DNA from: Lineus longissimus
Lineage: Eukaryota; Nemertea; Pilidiophora; Heteronemertea; Lineidae
Length of the DNA stretch: 64,000 nt
Direction: 5' to 3'
Assembly (NCBI RefSeq): GCF_910592395.1
Contig: NC_088317.1
Span: forward strand, 16,593,039-16,657,038
Shown: positions 10,615 to 25,209 of the stretch, piece by piece
Position numbering within the stretch: position 1 is the stretch's first letter
Layout of the letters: each line of letters opens with the position of its first letter
Position numbers and translations under genes: made by a program
The notes under the pieces: generated by a model
The model's input: the letters and a program-made list of their open reading frames with translations, nothing else
Told to the model about the DNA's origin: nothing
Databases searched by the model: none

Positions 10615-13600
10615 GTGAGATTCTGGTGACGCGAACCTTTTCGAGCAAGTTTTTGTCCTGACACGAGTGTCCCTAGAAAGTAATAAGACCTTGCCTTTTC
10701 AAGAATAAATATCGAACAACGTATGTGTGACTAAAATGTATCTTCCAAACAACGCGCAAATGCTCCGACTTAACTTGTACGCTGACGATGATCGAACACC
10801 TCCAGTTGTCGCCAACAACCATGATGGGTTTAAAAGTGATTCGGAGAGGTCGTTGACACCCCACGATAATAAAATAATGATTAACTGACCATGGATATTC
10901 ACTTAAAAACCCATAAGGTTCGCCATAAGATCCGAGATTACGATATCTATGTTTGGGACAGGGACACGCATTGTTGTTGTGTTGGCATAATCATCCTTGA
11001 CCCACTTTCAAAATCAAAGCAGCTTGGATTACCATTTTGAATTTTCGTAGTTTTCATTCAATGTAAGTTTAAAGGCCTGATTTAGTTGCACTGTCTGGGA
11101 ATGCAATAAAAGCTTAATATTCCACAAGGTACCATCTTTCCATACCCGTGTCCTCAGACATTTTGTCAACATACGTGTAAATAGGTGTCACCCCTTTTTG
11201 GACACACCCTATATGTAGTATTTATTGACTAATTATTGACCCTATCAAACTGAATAGCAAACGACCTTCGGATCTGCTCAGCAATTTATGACAATATACT
11301 AATTACGCTCTATAGTCCACATTATCAATAATGCATACAATATTATCATGCAATACCAGAGATATTGATGAAAGTGACATGCCTTACTGTGCAATAAACA
11401 AGTCGTCACAAAAGATCGCTTAGTATCATGATATGAGCGTATGCATTGTACTGTACAACGTACCGCGGGGACTGTACGTGCAGTGAGTGATTCACCTGTG
11501 TATTTGCCAATGCATCGTTTGATGTGGATCTATTATGGAGAATCTCCAGAAAAACAAGAACAACTTTTTTTTTCTCGATGATGTAGAGCGAACTGGTCGG
11601 GTGACCTCGTTGAACTTGCATCTTCGACGTTCTAGACCTTAACAAATCAATCGGGTGTCGGATATTGTTGATTGTAATATCGGTTCTGACCCCCAGTGCT
11701 CAAAAACCTGGACACACCCCAGGGTGCATGCACTTATATTATGCACTTGGTTACCAGTGTAATGCCCAAGTGTTAAGAGACAAGCTAGACTTGAGCTACA
11801 ACTACTGCTCAGTTGGGAAAATGATGGCTACCACGGAAGTGCGTAGGGTTGGTTAGAGGAAAACTTGATGATTCACGTTATTGTTCGCGGAATTGCGAAA
11901 ACCTCTTCGGGGGAAATGCACCAGGAGGGCTCTTAGGAGACGAGGAAAGGAAATAAATAATGGTGACACTACTATCACCGCACTGGGGTCGTCTGGTGCA
12001 GCGGAAGGACTGGCAACAGGGGAAAAACCGTGTGAACTTTTTTCCCCCATAAGTTGCACGGCCCGGACGAATCTTGTCAGTGTTGATACTGAGCGAGTGT
12101 TTTACAATTAACAATCTTTTCCGTTTTCTAGTGCAGATGTCATGGTAACCAAGTACTCCTGCACATTACAAGGACTCGTTAGAAGCGTGATTTTATTATC
12201 GAACTGAATTAACGACTACTGCTCTGTAGTTTCAAAATGTGTTCATGTTCAGTGTCGAGAACATTCTGACTAATCATCGGATTTACCTCACCACTACACA
12301 TCAATCGTCAGATGCCGTGTCTTGGGTAAGACGAAATGACGCAGTACCCCAGGTTTGCGTAGGCCCCTCCCCCGATACACAGCCGCCAGCCATTCCCATA
12401 CCACCCGCCTTCTCTTACGAGTACGGGGCCGATGGATTTTTGTGAATGTGAAAACCTCCATACCACCATGCACTGGCTATCACCCAGAAAAACATTCTGA
12501 ATGTGTCATGCGCTTGCCAAAGACTATCGGCGAATAAACTATCTGTGATGGCCCAGGATGGAATATTGTTTCCTCGCAGAGAAAACCACTTAATCTTTCG
12601 TCCTTCCTTTTTGCGCACGCGGAAACCGTTAAGCAGGGAAGCCGGCCATAAATAGCTGGCCAGGGCAAACCGTGACAGGCACGATTGATCAAGATTAGTG
12701 CAAGGCATTGGTCCGATATGCGTTCGTTTGTCTATGCATTGCTCCAAGTACGTTCAGAAGACTCAGAAGACCATGACATCTGCACTAGAGGACGGAAAAG
12801 AATCTCGAAAACAAGGAATCCTGAGGAATTCCAAGGAATAGTCTGCACATTTAGTATATGATACTAGAATTGTTTACACCCTCTATGCTCCATTGGCGTA
12901 CCTTTTACTACTTCATCGTCGTGTTCCAATCACGCCATTGAATTTGTCGTCTCGATGATCGAAATTGCAATCGTACACTCAAATCATCGCTCAGGTTAGT
13001 GAGATCGCGGCCATTGTGAACAATGGTATCACTGGTATAGAAAGAAAGAATGAACTTCAGACCAACACCTTGGGATTTTGTGGGATACCTTTTTTTCTAG
13101 ATTCCTTAAAATCTGGATGCCCTAAAAAGGTGAACGTTTGTAGTGCAAGTATCTTGAAGGAAACGCTATCGATCGTTTCTAGACTTTTTGTATACGCCAC
13201 TTACGCGGTATAGAGAGCAGGTACAGTTGATGGAAGATAAGATACCCCAAACAAACACGAACAAAATCACACGAAAAAAATAGTTTTGCTTTACTGTTTC
13301 CAAGGAAGGGATAAAAGATCTAGATGTCTCTCCAGATAATGAGGAGACGCTGTGAACCACACTGATCATAATACATGTACATGTTAACAAGACGAGCATC
13401 AGCCGAGCATGGATGATGACTATAAAAAGATGAATGCCAACAAAGAATATTTGGCATAAAAAGTTCGCGGTAAATATTGATGTAGCTGACAGAACGTAAG
13501 TGGATATTTTTCTTGGTGTACAAATTGGATTCCAACTGCGGAAAAGGCAGAGTAAGCTTATTCTTTTTAACGAACAAAAACGGATTTTTCGAGCAACGAA

Positions 13601-15440
13601 TGTGCAGAGTTTTTATTCTTCAAGGCTTTTTGGCATATTTGACTTTTTACCACCAGTGATACCGTAGAGAAGTTGCCATGCGATGCTTATGAGTTAACTC
13701 GCGTAGGAAGTATAGATTAGTGGCATTCATACATGTATGATGGGCGAAACGACATAGGCGTTACTTGTAAGTCTATGGGATTAACTGAGGAAGATAACGC
13801 TAAGTTAAGCCAGCATTAGTGACAATATGTTTTGAACCACTAAGCTCAGATTATTATCAACCGCTGCATGTAATTGTGTTACAACCTTGAAGACAAGAGA
13901 GACATGTTATGATGCCTGGGTAAAAAATCCTACGTAATGATCGAGTAATCCTTAGCGGCCGATTTTTTTCAGCCAGAGGCTTGCGCAAATTGGCTTCTGA
14001 CATCACGGATATGGGATTGTGTCCGGAGAAAAAACTGGCTGCGGTAAGGCATGTATTGTACTGGTCACCAGGAGGATGTGGTAATCAATGCCCTTGGGCG
14101 TGTTATGGAGGGGTTCTCCCGAGTGATACCAGGAGAACAAGACATGGTGCACTATATCATGCGGTACTGCTGACGGATTTAGGACAGCCTAGGGTGCCGA
14201 GGCGTTAGATATTGATTTTGGTGAAAGATCATATACCACTCTTGACGACATCATCTCAAGGATAAACATTGACGTGAAAAAAAGGAAACTGTAATTTCGG
14301 CGAAACTTGTATTTTGACCATCATGTGTTTTCAATGAATGGAGCAGGAGGAATAGTACAATAGCCCTACTTCCGCGCCCTACTCATCCCCCAGACACATC
14401 TGAAAAAAGAACATGAAGCTGCAAAAATTGACGAAATGGCACGCTGACAAGATTGCTTGTCGGAATTTCGTCCGGAAAAGAACTGCCTGGTTTTGCAGTT
14501 CTTCCTAGTAATCAACTCTCGAACAAACAGGAACTCGTAAAAACCATCGACAGCATTAATGGCGAAAGTGACATGCTGGCCACTCTGGTCGTTGGCGAAC
14601 CAACACATCCGACCAAGGACGACGTCTAATTGACTTCGCCTGTCCAGAAAAGAATTGCGGGGAAGAGACGCGAGTTTTTCTCAAGTTAAGAATGTCAGGA
14701 AGGAGCATGCTTGATTGGCATAATCTTGGGCAGAAGTTCTCTTGTTATTAGTTGTCCGACCTTGAACAGGCTGCGGCGGGGAGATATTGGTCGTACGGAC
14801 ACTGAGCCATGGGACGTAACTATGGTTAATTTGGACGTAAACAGCCTCAAAGTATCTTTGTTTTTCTACCCGGCCGCATCTCATGCACGTGGTACATAAC
14901 GGTTGCTCACATACCAAGCACAATGTACACAATGTATGTATTTAGGAGATGCATTCTATTACAGTTGCGCATGCAACTCGGACAATGTTGCATTTGTATA
15001 GGCTACTTGATCAACAATTAGACAGTTTCCTCTGCATTTATTGTTGAAGAACAACTTCCGAGTGCGTTATGCATCTTTATTTAAGAGACTTCTGCCACTG
15101 ATAGCTACTTCTGTAAGGCATAATGCAAGAAAATGCATATACGCCATCGAATTGACGGAATGAACGGAATATGATGGAACGTGATGAAACATGCGAATGT
15201 ATGTATCTGGCGCCCTCTCCACAGAAACCATGTCATCATCTCCAAGTAGTCCATCCTAGAACTGGAAGACATCTTTACAACTGTTTCAAGCATGATTTTA
15301 TCATGTTCCATTACGTATCGTTCATTTCGTTCCGTTTCGTTCCGTCACGAGTTTAACCGACACAACATCATCATTGACATACAATTCGCCCTAATTACAT
15401 TGATTCATTGATTGATACCTATCTAGAATAGAACTGATTG
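10615..15440. other. Gene-free stretch
   Basis: I see no exon with recognisable protein similarity, no RNA gene and no strong repeat. The short ORFs have no compositional or motif support. CATGTACATG-type palindromes are scattered here and elsewhere in the window. Confidence 0.5.
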
Positions 15441-15499
15441 TAATGATGGTCGCCAATTAGAAATCGACAGACAATGCTAAACTGATTACACTCTTGCAA

Positions 15500-15665
15500 C
15501 TTAATCGATTTGGCGACTGAAGTGCAGAGCATCCTTCGGATGTAACTCCAAATCCGGCGGGTTGCAGGTCACCAGTGGCAATCACTCCAAGACAGACAGC
15601 ATCAAGCTGGAGAGAGAACGGGAGGTCGCCGTTTTCTGACTGAGGACTCGACACTGCTGCCTCAA
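15500..15665. repeat. Dispersed repeat, related to 45695-45850
   Basis: Shares with 45695-45850 the ordered blocks AACTCCAAA, then AAGCTGGAGAGAGAAC (AAACTGGAGAGAGAAC in the other copy), then GTCGCC, TTCTGACT and ACTTGACAC/ACTCGACAC. Roughly three quarters of positions agree by eye. The ends and class of the family are not resolved. Confidence 0.5.
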
Positions 15666-15989
15666 CAAACACTGAAGAAGTCTCGATCTGCATACTCCGT
15701 GAAGCATGTCTTTATGAGCCAACACCATGACACATCCAGAAGGACTGTCCCTTGATCATCAAACGCGGGAAAGCCTGGCTGGTGTCAACATTATTCCCAG
15801 AAAAACTATGTCGAACAGAAGCTGGGCTCCGTCACACTGCCAATTTTCTGAAGATGAACAACGTGAAACCAGTCGCACGCAGAGGAAGAAGATCCTTCAG
15901 ATACGCATTCTACAAGCAATCCATGAATGATCAGAAAGGTTTGACGCAAGTTCTCAAATGGTATCACCATACTAGTGCAAACGTAAGGC

Positions 15990-16190
15990 TTTCGCCTGAA
16001 GCTCCGTGGCATCCAAACATTGTGTGTAAGCAAGGATGTAGGGCAAATTGGTGGAAGATACCCTGAAACGCTACTCAGCGCCCTGTGACCTCCAAAACTC
16101 TGTATCGGGCAAATTTCGAGTACAAATATAGGACCAAGCTCCGTGGCCTCCAAACATGTGCACGAGGCAGAATGCGTTACTTGGAGTATC
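15990..16190. repeat. Degenerate direct repeat, about 138 bp apart
   Basis: AGCTCCGTGGC-TCCAAACAT occurs near 15999 and 16137, each followed by a GCAAG/ACGAGG block. The remainder is too diverged to set a clean unit. Confidence 0.4.
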
Positions 16191-16229
16191 AAGGAATCGA
16201 TGACAGCTCGCGTGAATGTCACTTATGTG

Positions 16230-19200
16230 AAAGCTGAAGTAGGAGATGAATGAAAGAATCCATAACACAATAACATTCGTTTATATACTAGTACGGTCAC
16301 CGCTGACAAATTTCTGTAGTATCACAAAATAAAGCTTTGCAATACAGTGTACGTATATGCATGTACATGTACATGATTTGCACGCCAATGATGTTTCACT
16401 TTAGAAATAATAAGCATAATCTACTTAAAGGCTTTTGCTCTTTTTCTATCAAATACGATGAAGGGACAAGCACAGAACCAAATGCACTCTTTGTATTGTC
16501 ATTTTCACAATGCATTCTTCGGTTGAAGTCACAAGAACTGCTTGTACTCATTGTACATTTTACACGCATTTTATTCCCAATGTTCAATTGAGAAGTGTAT
16601 GTACATTCTGCAGTGTGACTGGTGCGATGAAACCACATTGGATTTTGGGCAATATTAGAAGTCTCATTATCATCGTCGGCGTCGTCGTCATCGTCATCAT
16701 GGTTTTGATCACAATCTTGACACAAAATTAGCCGAAAACCTCGTATTACATTTCGCCATGCATTTTTCAGTTCACCCTCTTAAATTTCAAGCTAAACAAA
16801 ACAATGCCGCGTGTGCACCCCATGTGCAACTACACCTGTAGATTCTGCACATCTCTTTTTGATGGAACTGATTAGACAGCTTCATATTTTGTAACCATGA
16901 TGAAATTAAATCAGTAATTCAGCTAAATTTGATTAAAATCTCGCTTTAATTATACCGCTGCGTTATCACTGGAATATCAGTTGTTTCAGGGTCATGTGGG
17001 CATTTCATAAAAGGCAGCGAGTACTCACAGATTTTAACCACTTTGGGCTAAAATTTTATTAATTTTATATGGAATGATGCATTTTCCGTCATGCACATCA
17101 CGACACTGCTGCAATTTGTCGCAGGTCACAGCGATTTAAATCACTCGTTTGCGGTGCACCTTCTGCACTGAGCGGCACCGGTGACTGAAGACGATTTAGC
17201 CAGTTAATGACAGCCTTCTTCATTACTAAGCCACCCAACCTTCACCGGTAAATCCCCTTCTACATAAATGCATGAAGCGGCGATCAGCCTCGTCAATCAG
17301 ACGGAGACGTCATGATCGAACGAATGGATAAAACCAGTGAATTACTGCTGGATGTGGCTGCTATGTCTTTCCGCACGGAATAGACGCATATCAGGTTAAT
17401 GAATGTCTAGTCGCAATACCGGCGTTGCATGTATCGCTGAAGCTGGTTTGAAATATTGTACACGTTGTCATACACAAAAAGACTGGCACCATAGGGCCGT
17501 TTAAACTCAGGACCAAACCAAACCGGGTCAGACTAGGTCAGACCAGATCATATTCGTGCGCGGAATGCAGAAATGCTGTTATTTTTCATTGAAGCCAGTG
17601 TATACAGACACGTGTGAAGTCATTTAGAGGACTTGGCTCTAAAATCGAAGACAACAACTCTCCTCCTCCTCTGGCGAATGTTGTTGAATAACAAATGTAA
17701 ACCCTCGTCCGGCCGTCCTCAGTGCAGTCAGGCATCGGTTGTGTGCACGTCACGGTTGTCAACGGTTTACGATTATCAACACAAAGAATGGAATGGCGTA
17801 ACCATTGCAACGCAGGTATACTTCAATTTCAATTAGTATTTTTTTAAAAATGAATTTTGCGGTGTGAACCATTCAAGATAATGAAAATGAAATGAAGCAG
17901 GATTAACAATGTTTCGAAACTGACAGAGGTATTGAGGAAATATATACCGTTTCCTGCTCACGTGGGTTGAGGTGATCATGGAGATGACAATGGTGAAATA
18001 ATTTCTGATTGGGCCCGACATTATGTGTTGTGACTGGGTTTCGCCATACTAATTCCTGGCAACGAGGTATGCAGGTCGATTATACAGACGACTGAGCATA
18101 ACCAACCCTTGATACCTCAAGAGCAGAAAGTTTCCCATGCAACAGATGCCTTCAAGCCCTTCAACAAAAGAACAGAGATTACCAATGCCCTCGGTCTCTG
18201 CTCTACCCCAAACCCATTACAAGCCCCTCCAAACTCGACAGGATGATTCCAGTTGAAGGAAGAGCTAGAGGCAGTGATGACATTTCAGCACAATTCTAGC
18301 GTCATCTTAGAATCAAACCGATTCCCTGACAACTCATTTTTTCTCCCACATATACAGATGGCAAAGTGTGGCTCTTAACCGAATTCTTGACGACTTATCT
18401 ATTCTACTCAACAGATGGCAAACTGAAATATTCATAATTATATCAAGGTTGTTGGAAGGTAAGTGTATCTGGAGGACATTTGATCCCGCCCTCTCTTTCA
18501 ATTTCACAGAAGTGCAAGTGTGCAAAAGTGCTAGGTGGGCACAAGAAGAACACTTGAAGCCATCTAGTCCGCTCTCTATCAAAGAGATCATTGCAACTAC
18601 AGTTGGCGTATGCTTATCAAAAGTTCGTTCGTGGAATCTTGAAGGGGGTTGAAACCCATCCATTCAATTAGGGGGAAAAAGAGCAGTGTACTGAACCCAT
18701 CATCCACATATACATGGGGAGATGCTCGCTAATTAGAGCAGATGGAATTGAGGTGAATGACATTTAAAATTTGGGGCAAGCGTCACGTGGCGTAAAAAGG
18801 ACACTTCACCCACACCGTATGCTTATCCAAAATCTGCTAGATCACCAGTGCACAACAAGTAGTTTTCGCGTCTACGTGTACCCTTAGAGTCAAAGAGTCA
18901 GCGCTTGTAATTCACCTACCGTCTGTTCATGTCCATTAACTTGTCACTGAGTATTCGTGGCTCTCTTCCCGACCGAGTCTGTAACAATGACGAATGTTTC
19001 AAGGTTAAGACAAGGTTGGACAATACGGACATTGGGCGCTGTTGGTCCACTGGCGAGCAGCCCGCCAAACCCTCTTCATCAGCACTAGCACTGCCTTATC
19101 ACATTGTCCTCAATTTAGCCACGGATGCCTAGCTTCGATCAGCTACGCTGTACATCGAGTGGGAAGGGCCTGGTCGGTCTACCCTCAGTTGACCTTACGA

Positions 19201-19470
19201 GATTGTGACTGGTGACATTGCGAAGTGAAAGGAGTGCTTCACGCCCATCTACAATTGATTTGAGAAAAGATTCGGGCGAGTCTGTTTTATTCATTCGATT
19301 GGGCACCGTGCATTAATCAAACAAGATGTATACATTAATCCCTCGCGCCAGCATTAAAAACTGGAGGTTAATACAATATTGGCACAGAAGCATTGCAGCC
19401 ACTTTTCTTTTCAAATAACGGATGCTCCACACCGCAGATGACAACTTTCGCCGCTGATGACAGGCACTTG
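16230..19470. other. Gene-free stretch with a GTC/ATC simple repeat
   Basis: A short CATCGTCGGCGTCGTC-type simple repeat lies at about 16670-16700. Otherwise there is no recognisable exon or element. An ORF pair at 18334-18663 overlaps on both strands and has no family similarity. Confidence 0.45.
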
Positions 19471-19472
19471 CC

Positions 19473-19493
19473 GGGGTGGGGGTGGGGTGGGGG
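19473..19493 (+). other. G-quadruplex-type motif
   Basis: Four runs of four or five G separated by single T residues, immediately followed by CACGTGG. This meets the classical G4 pattern with one-base loops. No gene is nearby, so a role is unknown. Confidence 0.6.
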
Positions 19494-20199
19494 CACGTGG
19501 AACAACAAGGTTGGTTGTCATTATGTTTATTAGACAAATTATACGCAATATCGACAGAGGACCCACCTTGTCCTTGTCGGTATAGATGGCATCCTCTTGG
19601 TAACCCTGCCCGCTCATGATCAGCGCTCATAATCCATCACCCGTCTTCCCGTCCACATTAACACGTCAATTAGCGCGTATTGATGTTCCGCAACTTGACA
19701 AGGTTAATTGGTAATAGCTTGCTGATAACATACACCATATGCACAGTCTCGGTTGCACAGTATATATGATGCATGTAGTCCCTTTGATTGATGCTGGGAT
19801 GTCAATTAGTGTCACACGTGTAATTCAGTGTCACACAATTTATCGACAGGGTGTTGGTTGATCGAAGTACGAATAGTTGTCTGCATGACCTTTCACACGA
19901 TATGACTAGCACATGTGGCTTCAGAGAACACAGAGAAGGTGGATCTATCAGGTTGCTCCTGGCAGGTGTACCGCCCTGACCCTATCCCATTAAAGTAGGC
20001 TTCGCTCAGTAGTGGAGCGGGTCACTGGCGGTCTACCCTGACCCAGATAGATTCCGGGTTCAGAGGTCACGAAAGTTCAAGGTCAGGGTATCAACCAGTC
20101 TCATTCTCTTGTTTTGTTGGAATATACATGTACTGTGATCTAACTAGAATTGCCTCGTTCAAGGGGGAAAATAAGCACATAAGTGTGATGCAGTCTTCT

Positions 20200-20770
20200 A
20201 GATTAAACTCTGCCACATGGGGGTCGAACCCAGTATCTGTCTACCTGGCCGTTCACAACGGGTTAAAGCTTGCATGCGGCTTCATCCGTTCATAGAATAA
20301 ACAAGCTGGCGTTGTCATGAGAGACTGGGTTACTATTTATAGTAGGTTATAGTCAATGAAAGGTGGATTATGGACATCTGAATAGACACCATACCATGAC
20401 GACACCGTCTGCATTCGTGCCGACGATGAGTTGCTGTTGTGTTCACCAGCCGCGACAAACGAGGGGGCGATTTCGGTGATGGCAACCTGTCAAGTCCGGC
20501 TTAAGCAGACAACCAAGCAACTCGCAGTGAACACGCCATGTCAGCTGCGGCGGAAGGCCACCCTCCACACCAGGCTTGGTGTAATGGCTTTTGTCTTTTG
20601 GCAATGTGACGTGAAAGAATACCGGCCGTGGGTGAAACCGCCTGGGCGGGATACGGGCTGGAGGGGTTCGGAGGATTCGAACCTCCCTTGGGACGGACCT
20701 GGTGAACTACAGCCGACTTCACGATGCTTTATGACACTTCTATCGTCGGGAATGGCCTGAAATCCCATCT
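20200..20770. other. GC-richer island with tRNA B-box-like sequences, possible SINE remnants
   Basis: GGGGGTCGAACCCAG at about 20219 and GGATTCGAACCTCCC at about 20673 resemble the T-arm/B-box of tRNA-derived SINEs on the minus strand. No convincing A-box or acceptor stem accompanies either. An overlapping pair of ORFs (20431-20760 plus, 20541-20768 minus) has no recognised similarity. Confidence 0.25.
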
Positions 20771-22006
20771 TAGCGCATCAACTTTGTTTTTTAGCGATCA
20801 CCTAGTACATGTACTACTCGCCTACAGACACGCATGTATTGTATTTGGACATCCTGACTAGTGCAGTGAAATTCATTGTTCTGACTGAGCAAATAATTTT
20901 GCAAAACCATTGCAATATTGAATGCACACTGCTGCAGCGATTACGGTGAAAAAATCCGTTTGGCCTCGTTCATGTGTCAAGTAATCGAATCACGAATATC
21001 AGCCTCTGCATCATTTGTGTTAAAATTACGAGCCGACTAACAATATGTGACCTCGGATGTGTGCGTTACATCACCAGCTACTGGGTCTATGATTGATCAG
21101 TTAATCAGGTAATAATGGCAATAATGGTACAAGTAAATAGAGCCGATACGGCCCCTGGGGACTGATTCGCATTTTTACAATTGCAGATGATATTTCTATA
21201 TATATCCGTGCAAACTATAGTGTAACATTTATGCACGTTCCCATAAAGCTTCTTGTGTTTCACAATGCAGTAGACACCCAGTTAAGTTGCCTGTATTCGT
21301 TGTTACGGGACTCCGTCACCGCCGCAAAGTCCTCTGTACATTTTTACATACATGAGCAAAATTTGGATTTCTGTTTTCGACTTGAACCCTTAATTTTATC
21401 AGCCCCCGGCTACGCTCCGGACGCAGCGGAACGGCCTCGTGCCCTAGACGATCAGGATGACGAAATGAACTGCATAGGAGTTTACCCCAGGCAAGCGTTC
21501 TTAGAAATGGTGGACTCTTTCACCAATCTCCTCCATTCACTGTGCGGAGTGGAGGGTCGAGGTACGTGGACTAGAAATGGACGCTGAGCCTAAACATTAA
21601 ACCAATCCTCGTTATGGCCACCCATCATTCATGCAGCAAATAGTGCGGATTGTAAATAGAGATCCTCTCGGGGAAAATCTAGCCAACTGAGTCATGGCGG
21701 ATTTCATTAATGCGTTATAAATATTTGATCTCCGTAAAACATGGTGAAATAAATTATCACCTTTATTACTGTCAGAAATTTCCTGGGCGGTACTGGATTA
21801 AAGAGAAACTAGGTCATGTACTTTTCATGGCGTATTTGCATTATTGCATTGAAAGTTGCCATCATTTTCACGCAATGATCTATATCATGGAAAGAGCCAG
21901 TCGAGTACTTTCAGAGTTAGGCTACTCCGACCATCGTCCCAATATGGATCCAACGATGTCAGCTCGGTTGGCGCGGTGAAGTACAACACTTGAGGGTCAA
22001 GATAGC

Positions 22007-22029
22007 GGGTGGGGGCGGGGGGGGGGGGG
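22007..22029 (+). other. G-run, quadruplex-capable
   Basis: GGG, T, GGGGG, C, then an uninterrupted run of thirteen or more G. It can fold as a G-quadruplex and may be length-unstable. Confidence 0.55.
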
Positions 22030-22838
22030 TGAATTGACAAGTGCGTGTTGTATTTGGCTGATATATTGGGCCACGGCTCTGACTGTGTTCTTGCACTCGG
22101 CAGACATGCCAGGCGCTTGATGTCACTCAGTGTCAAGGTTGCGTTGCCCCGCGACTTTGGGTTGGTTGAGGACAGTCATCGGTCATGACCGATGATGATG
22201 AATTTAGCTCGTGAATCCAGTTGTCAGAGTGACCACTTCATTCTGGTGGTATGCGACAGTTCGACGGAGCTTTGATGGACCTTGGCCACCAGATTTGAAA
22301 TGACACAACTACGCGAAAGCTATCATTTCTGTAGACTCTATCACCAGTATATACTCCATTCACTCATTGCAGAGACTGGTTCGTGACAGCATTTCACTCA
22401 CTGCGCGGAATGGGGTCGAGGTTCCCTAGACTATCATTTCTTAGACTAAATAAAGACATTGGAAACGCAGTTTAAACGGCCTCGTCCCTCCCCAAAATTT
22501 CGTTTTAGGCTACCTCATGAGATGATGTTCATAAACACAACGAGAATGCAGAAAGACGCCATGCCGCATGTCGTAGAAGCCACTTCCACATCCTTCTGAA
22601 TCCTCCTCGGAATTCCAAGCTCTGCTAGCTTAATCAATACTTTATGGCGTGACAGGCCATAGATCGTTAGCTTTAAAGATAGCACCAAGGTGGAGATCGT
22701 TCTGAAGAAATTGTGTGCACTGTTGGTCTGTGGGGAGCATTCAGGGGAATGGTTGTCTAAATATTTCACTTCATTAAGAGCAACTGCAACCCAGCAAACA
22801 TGCAAACGAGAGAGCAGATGACACCTTTTCTGACAACA

Positions 22839-23200
22839 ACTTTCTCCCACCAAATGCAGACGAGGTTATCTCGGAAGGGACACTTTTACCTGTCAGAATG
22901 CGGATGAAAGAACTTCGCGAGAGCCACTTTCACCCACCAAATGCAGATGATACCGTCTTGGAAAAGTCACTTCCACCCACTGGACTAGTGAAGACATCAA
23001 TTGCGAGAGCCACTTTCTACTACCAAGGCAGGGGAGGCCATCTCGAAAGAGACACTTTCACGGTCAACCAGATTGTAGATGACACAACTTCGCGAGAGCC
23101 AGTTTCACCCACCAAATGGAGATGAGGCCATCTCGGAAGAGCTACTTCCATCTACCAGATTGCGGATGACACCATTTCATGCCGGAGTTCGAACTTTTGT
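22839..23200. repeat. Degenerate tandem repeat, 86-89 bp unit, four copies
   Basis: Units begin near 22839, 22926, 23012 and 23101 with ACTTTC-CCCACCAAATGCAG or a close variant. Each continues with ATCTCGGAA(A/G)AG, a second ACTTTCAC, CCAGATTG-GGATGACAC and TTCGCGAGAGCC. A detached relative of the last part lies near 22287-22330. Copies are clearly diverged. Confidence 0.65.
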
Positions 23201-25200
23201 GAGAGCTACATAGCATATGACGTCAATCATCAGAGCTTCTTCCAACTCATTTAGAAAGAAGAAGAGAGAACAGAACTGCTATCAGTGTTGCTTCCGATGG
23301 CTACCATCATGCCAGACGCTCATCAGTATCCGAGATATTCAGTACGGTGGCTGTCGGCCGGAGACACATTCGACATATTTCGCCATCATTCATTCAAATT
23401 ACGATTCAGTTTCCCTGAGCGGAATATTGCCAGGAGTGCAGCTGGTGGCTTGAAACATCTAGGATTGTGTAAAGAAGCTATGGGGAACGGGGCCGCCAAA
23501 TTACTAGGAGAAGATGCAGGTCTTTCTCAAACCACGGACGTTTTTGTGATTGCAGGATTGCATCTCTGAAATAATCAATTTGTATTGCTGCTGCATTTTG
23601 ATTTTGGGTGAAGCATAGAATTTAGTCGGAAGTACACTTTTTGGACATTATGAAATTATCTAGGATTTGTGACCGGCAGCCATCTTGGTACACATTTTAC
23701 TGAGTCATATTGGCGTACAAAAACAATGCAAGAGAAAGTATTGCCTGAACTATCTCGCAAAAATGTGCCATAAAAAACCAAGATGGCTTCCACTGGTGGT
23801 GGCTTTGATCATCGAGAAACTGAGCTCATTTAGCAAAGCGAAACCCCCAGAGGACAATCTGACAGGAAAATCGCTATCCTCGTTTATTCTACACACGGAA
23901 AAAAAGAACATTACGCCCAGTGGTCATCTCAGGTGATGCGATATTAATAGTAAGGTTAATCATGGACACCAATGGAAGATAGAACGATTTATTTTAGGAG
24001 GGCAATCTTGTTTGCAATGCTATTGGTATCCTCTGTAGGCCAATTTTTGGCCTGGAATTGATGTCCTGCAATTACCAATCACAAAGAAGATTGGTCCTCT
24101 TTTTCTCTTTCGCTCGATCTGTAAAAAGAGTTCAAAGTAGTTGGCTATCAAAGGCCTCATTTGACCACGGCTACGGATCTCAGCAGTAGACACTTTATCG
24201 GTTCGATCCTTAATGGTCATCATCCTGGCACACCAGTGGATAAGTTCAATATACTCCGCCTGTCGATATTTTGAATGTGACGAAGGAGCAAAAATTGCCT
24301 GATCTCATACGACAATGACCTTTCCCATCTTCCCGGCTAATCTGAAACTTTCCTTTGTGAACTGACCAATCATGATGCATTACCATGTGATTAAAAATGG
24401 TTCTTAATAGATTCTATCTCCAATAGAGTATACAGTAAGTCTTCTGGCCATGCCGAAAGGCCATATTGCAATGTACATGTATATGTATTTCGATGCAAAA
24501 TACACGAAATTCATTGAACTCCAGGAATTTATAAACATTACTGATTGACATAAATGCGTCTTGACATGCAAGGCTGAGAATAAAAGCAAAAGATTTTTTT
24601 TTCAATCATTCATGTTTACGGTTCATTGTCAGGAAGCACAGAAAATCCGGACGATTTCCGCATATCATTAATCATTCATGATAAATATTAACTCTATTGG
24701 CATACTGCTGCAATGAACAACACCTGTATTATACCAGGCCTATAACAGTATGTAAACAAACATGGGCAGCAGCAGGCGTATGCATTATAGACAAATATGG
24801 ACAAATATTGAACAAACTACATTGTGTGTATTTCTATTTATGATTGGAATCTACTTAAACGTACGCGATCTATACTAGTGGGCCATATGGTGTAGTATAG
24901 TATTGTTTTATTGACAACTCATGTCACGATGTACATGTACATGCAGGCATGTGCATTTCAAGTTCCGGTACCATGTACATAACGCGTAGCATTGTGCATT
25001 TCATATCCCGGAACCAAGAACGTAACGCGTTAACTTTTAGCTTCAAAGGCACTATGCTTCTCCTCCTCGCATCCACTAATTCTGGTCATTCTGACTTATC
25101 TATTCCCAAACTTATGACTAGCTGAACCAATAGCATCATGTTTTAGGTCTTAAAATACCTTTTCAATGTAGAGGAGACAGAATTATCACAAAAGTCATTG
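23200..25200. other. Gene-free stretch
   Basis: A 94-codon ORF at 23285-23569 has no recognised similarity and no splice context I trust. Near 24244-24310 there is a diverged relative of the arm of the 6731/10614 inverted repeat. GCAGCCATCTTGG near 23680 and CCAAGATGGCTTCC near 23780 form a weak inverted pair. Confidence 0.45.
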
Positions 25201-25209
25201 CCAAAACCT

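Noticed and set aside
20640-20725. tRNA gene on the minus strand suggested by GGAGGTTCGAATCCTCC
   Set aside because: The T-arm-like stem is good, but I could not form an acceptor stem, D-arm or anticodon arm of correct spacing.
23285-23569. 94-aa plus-strand ORF as a gene
   Set aside because: No recognisable domain, no signal peptide, no splice or promoter context.
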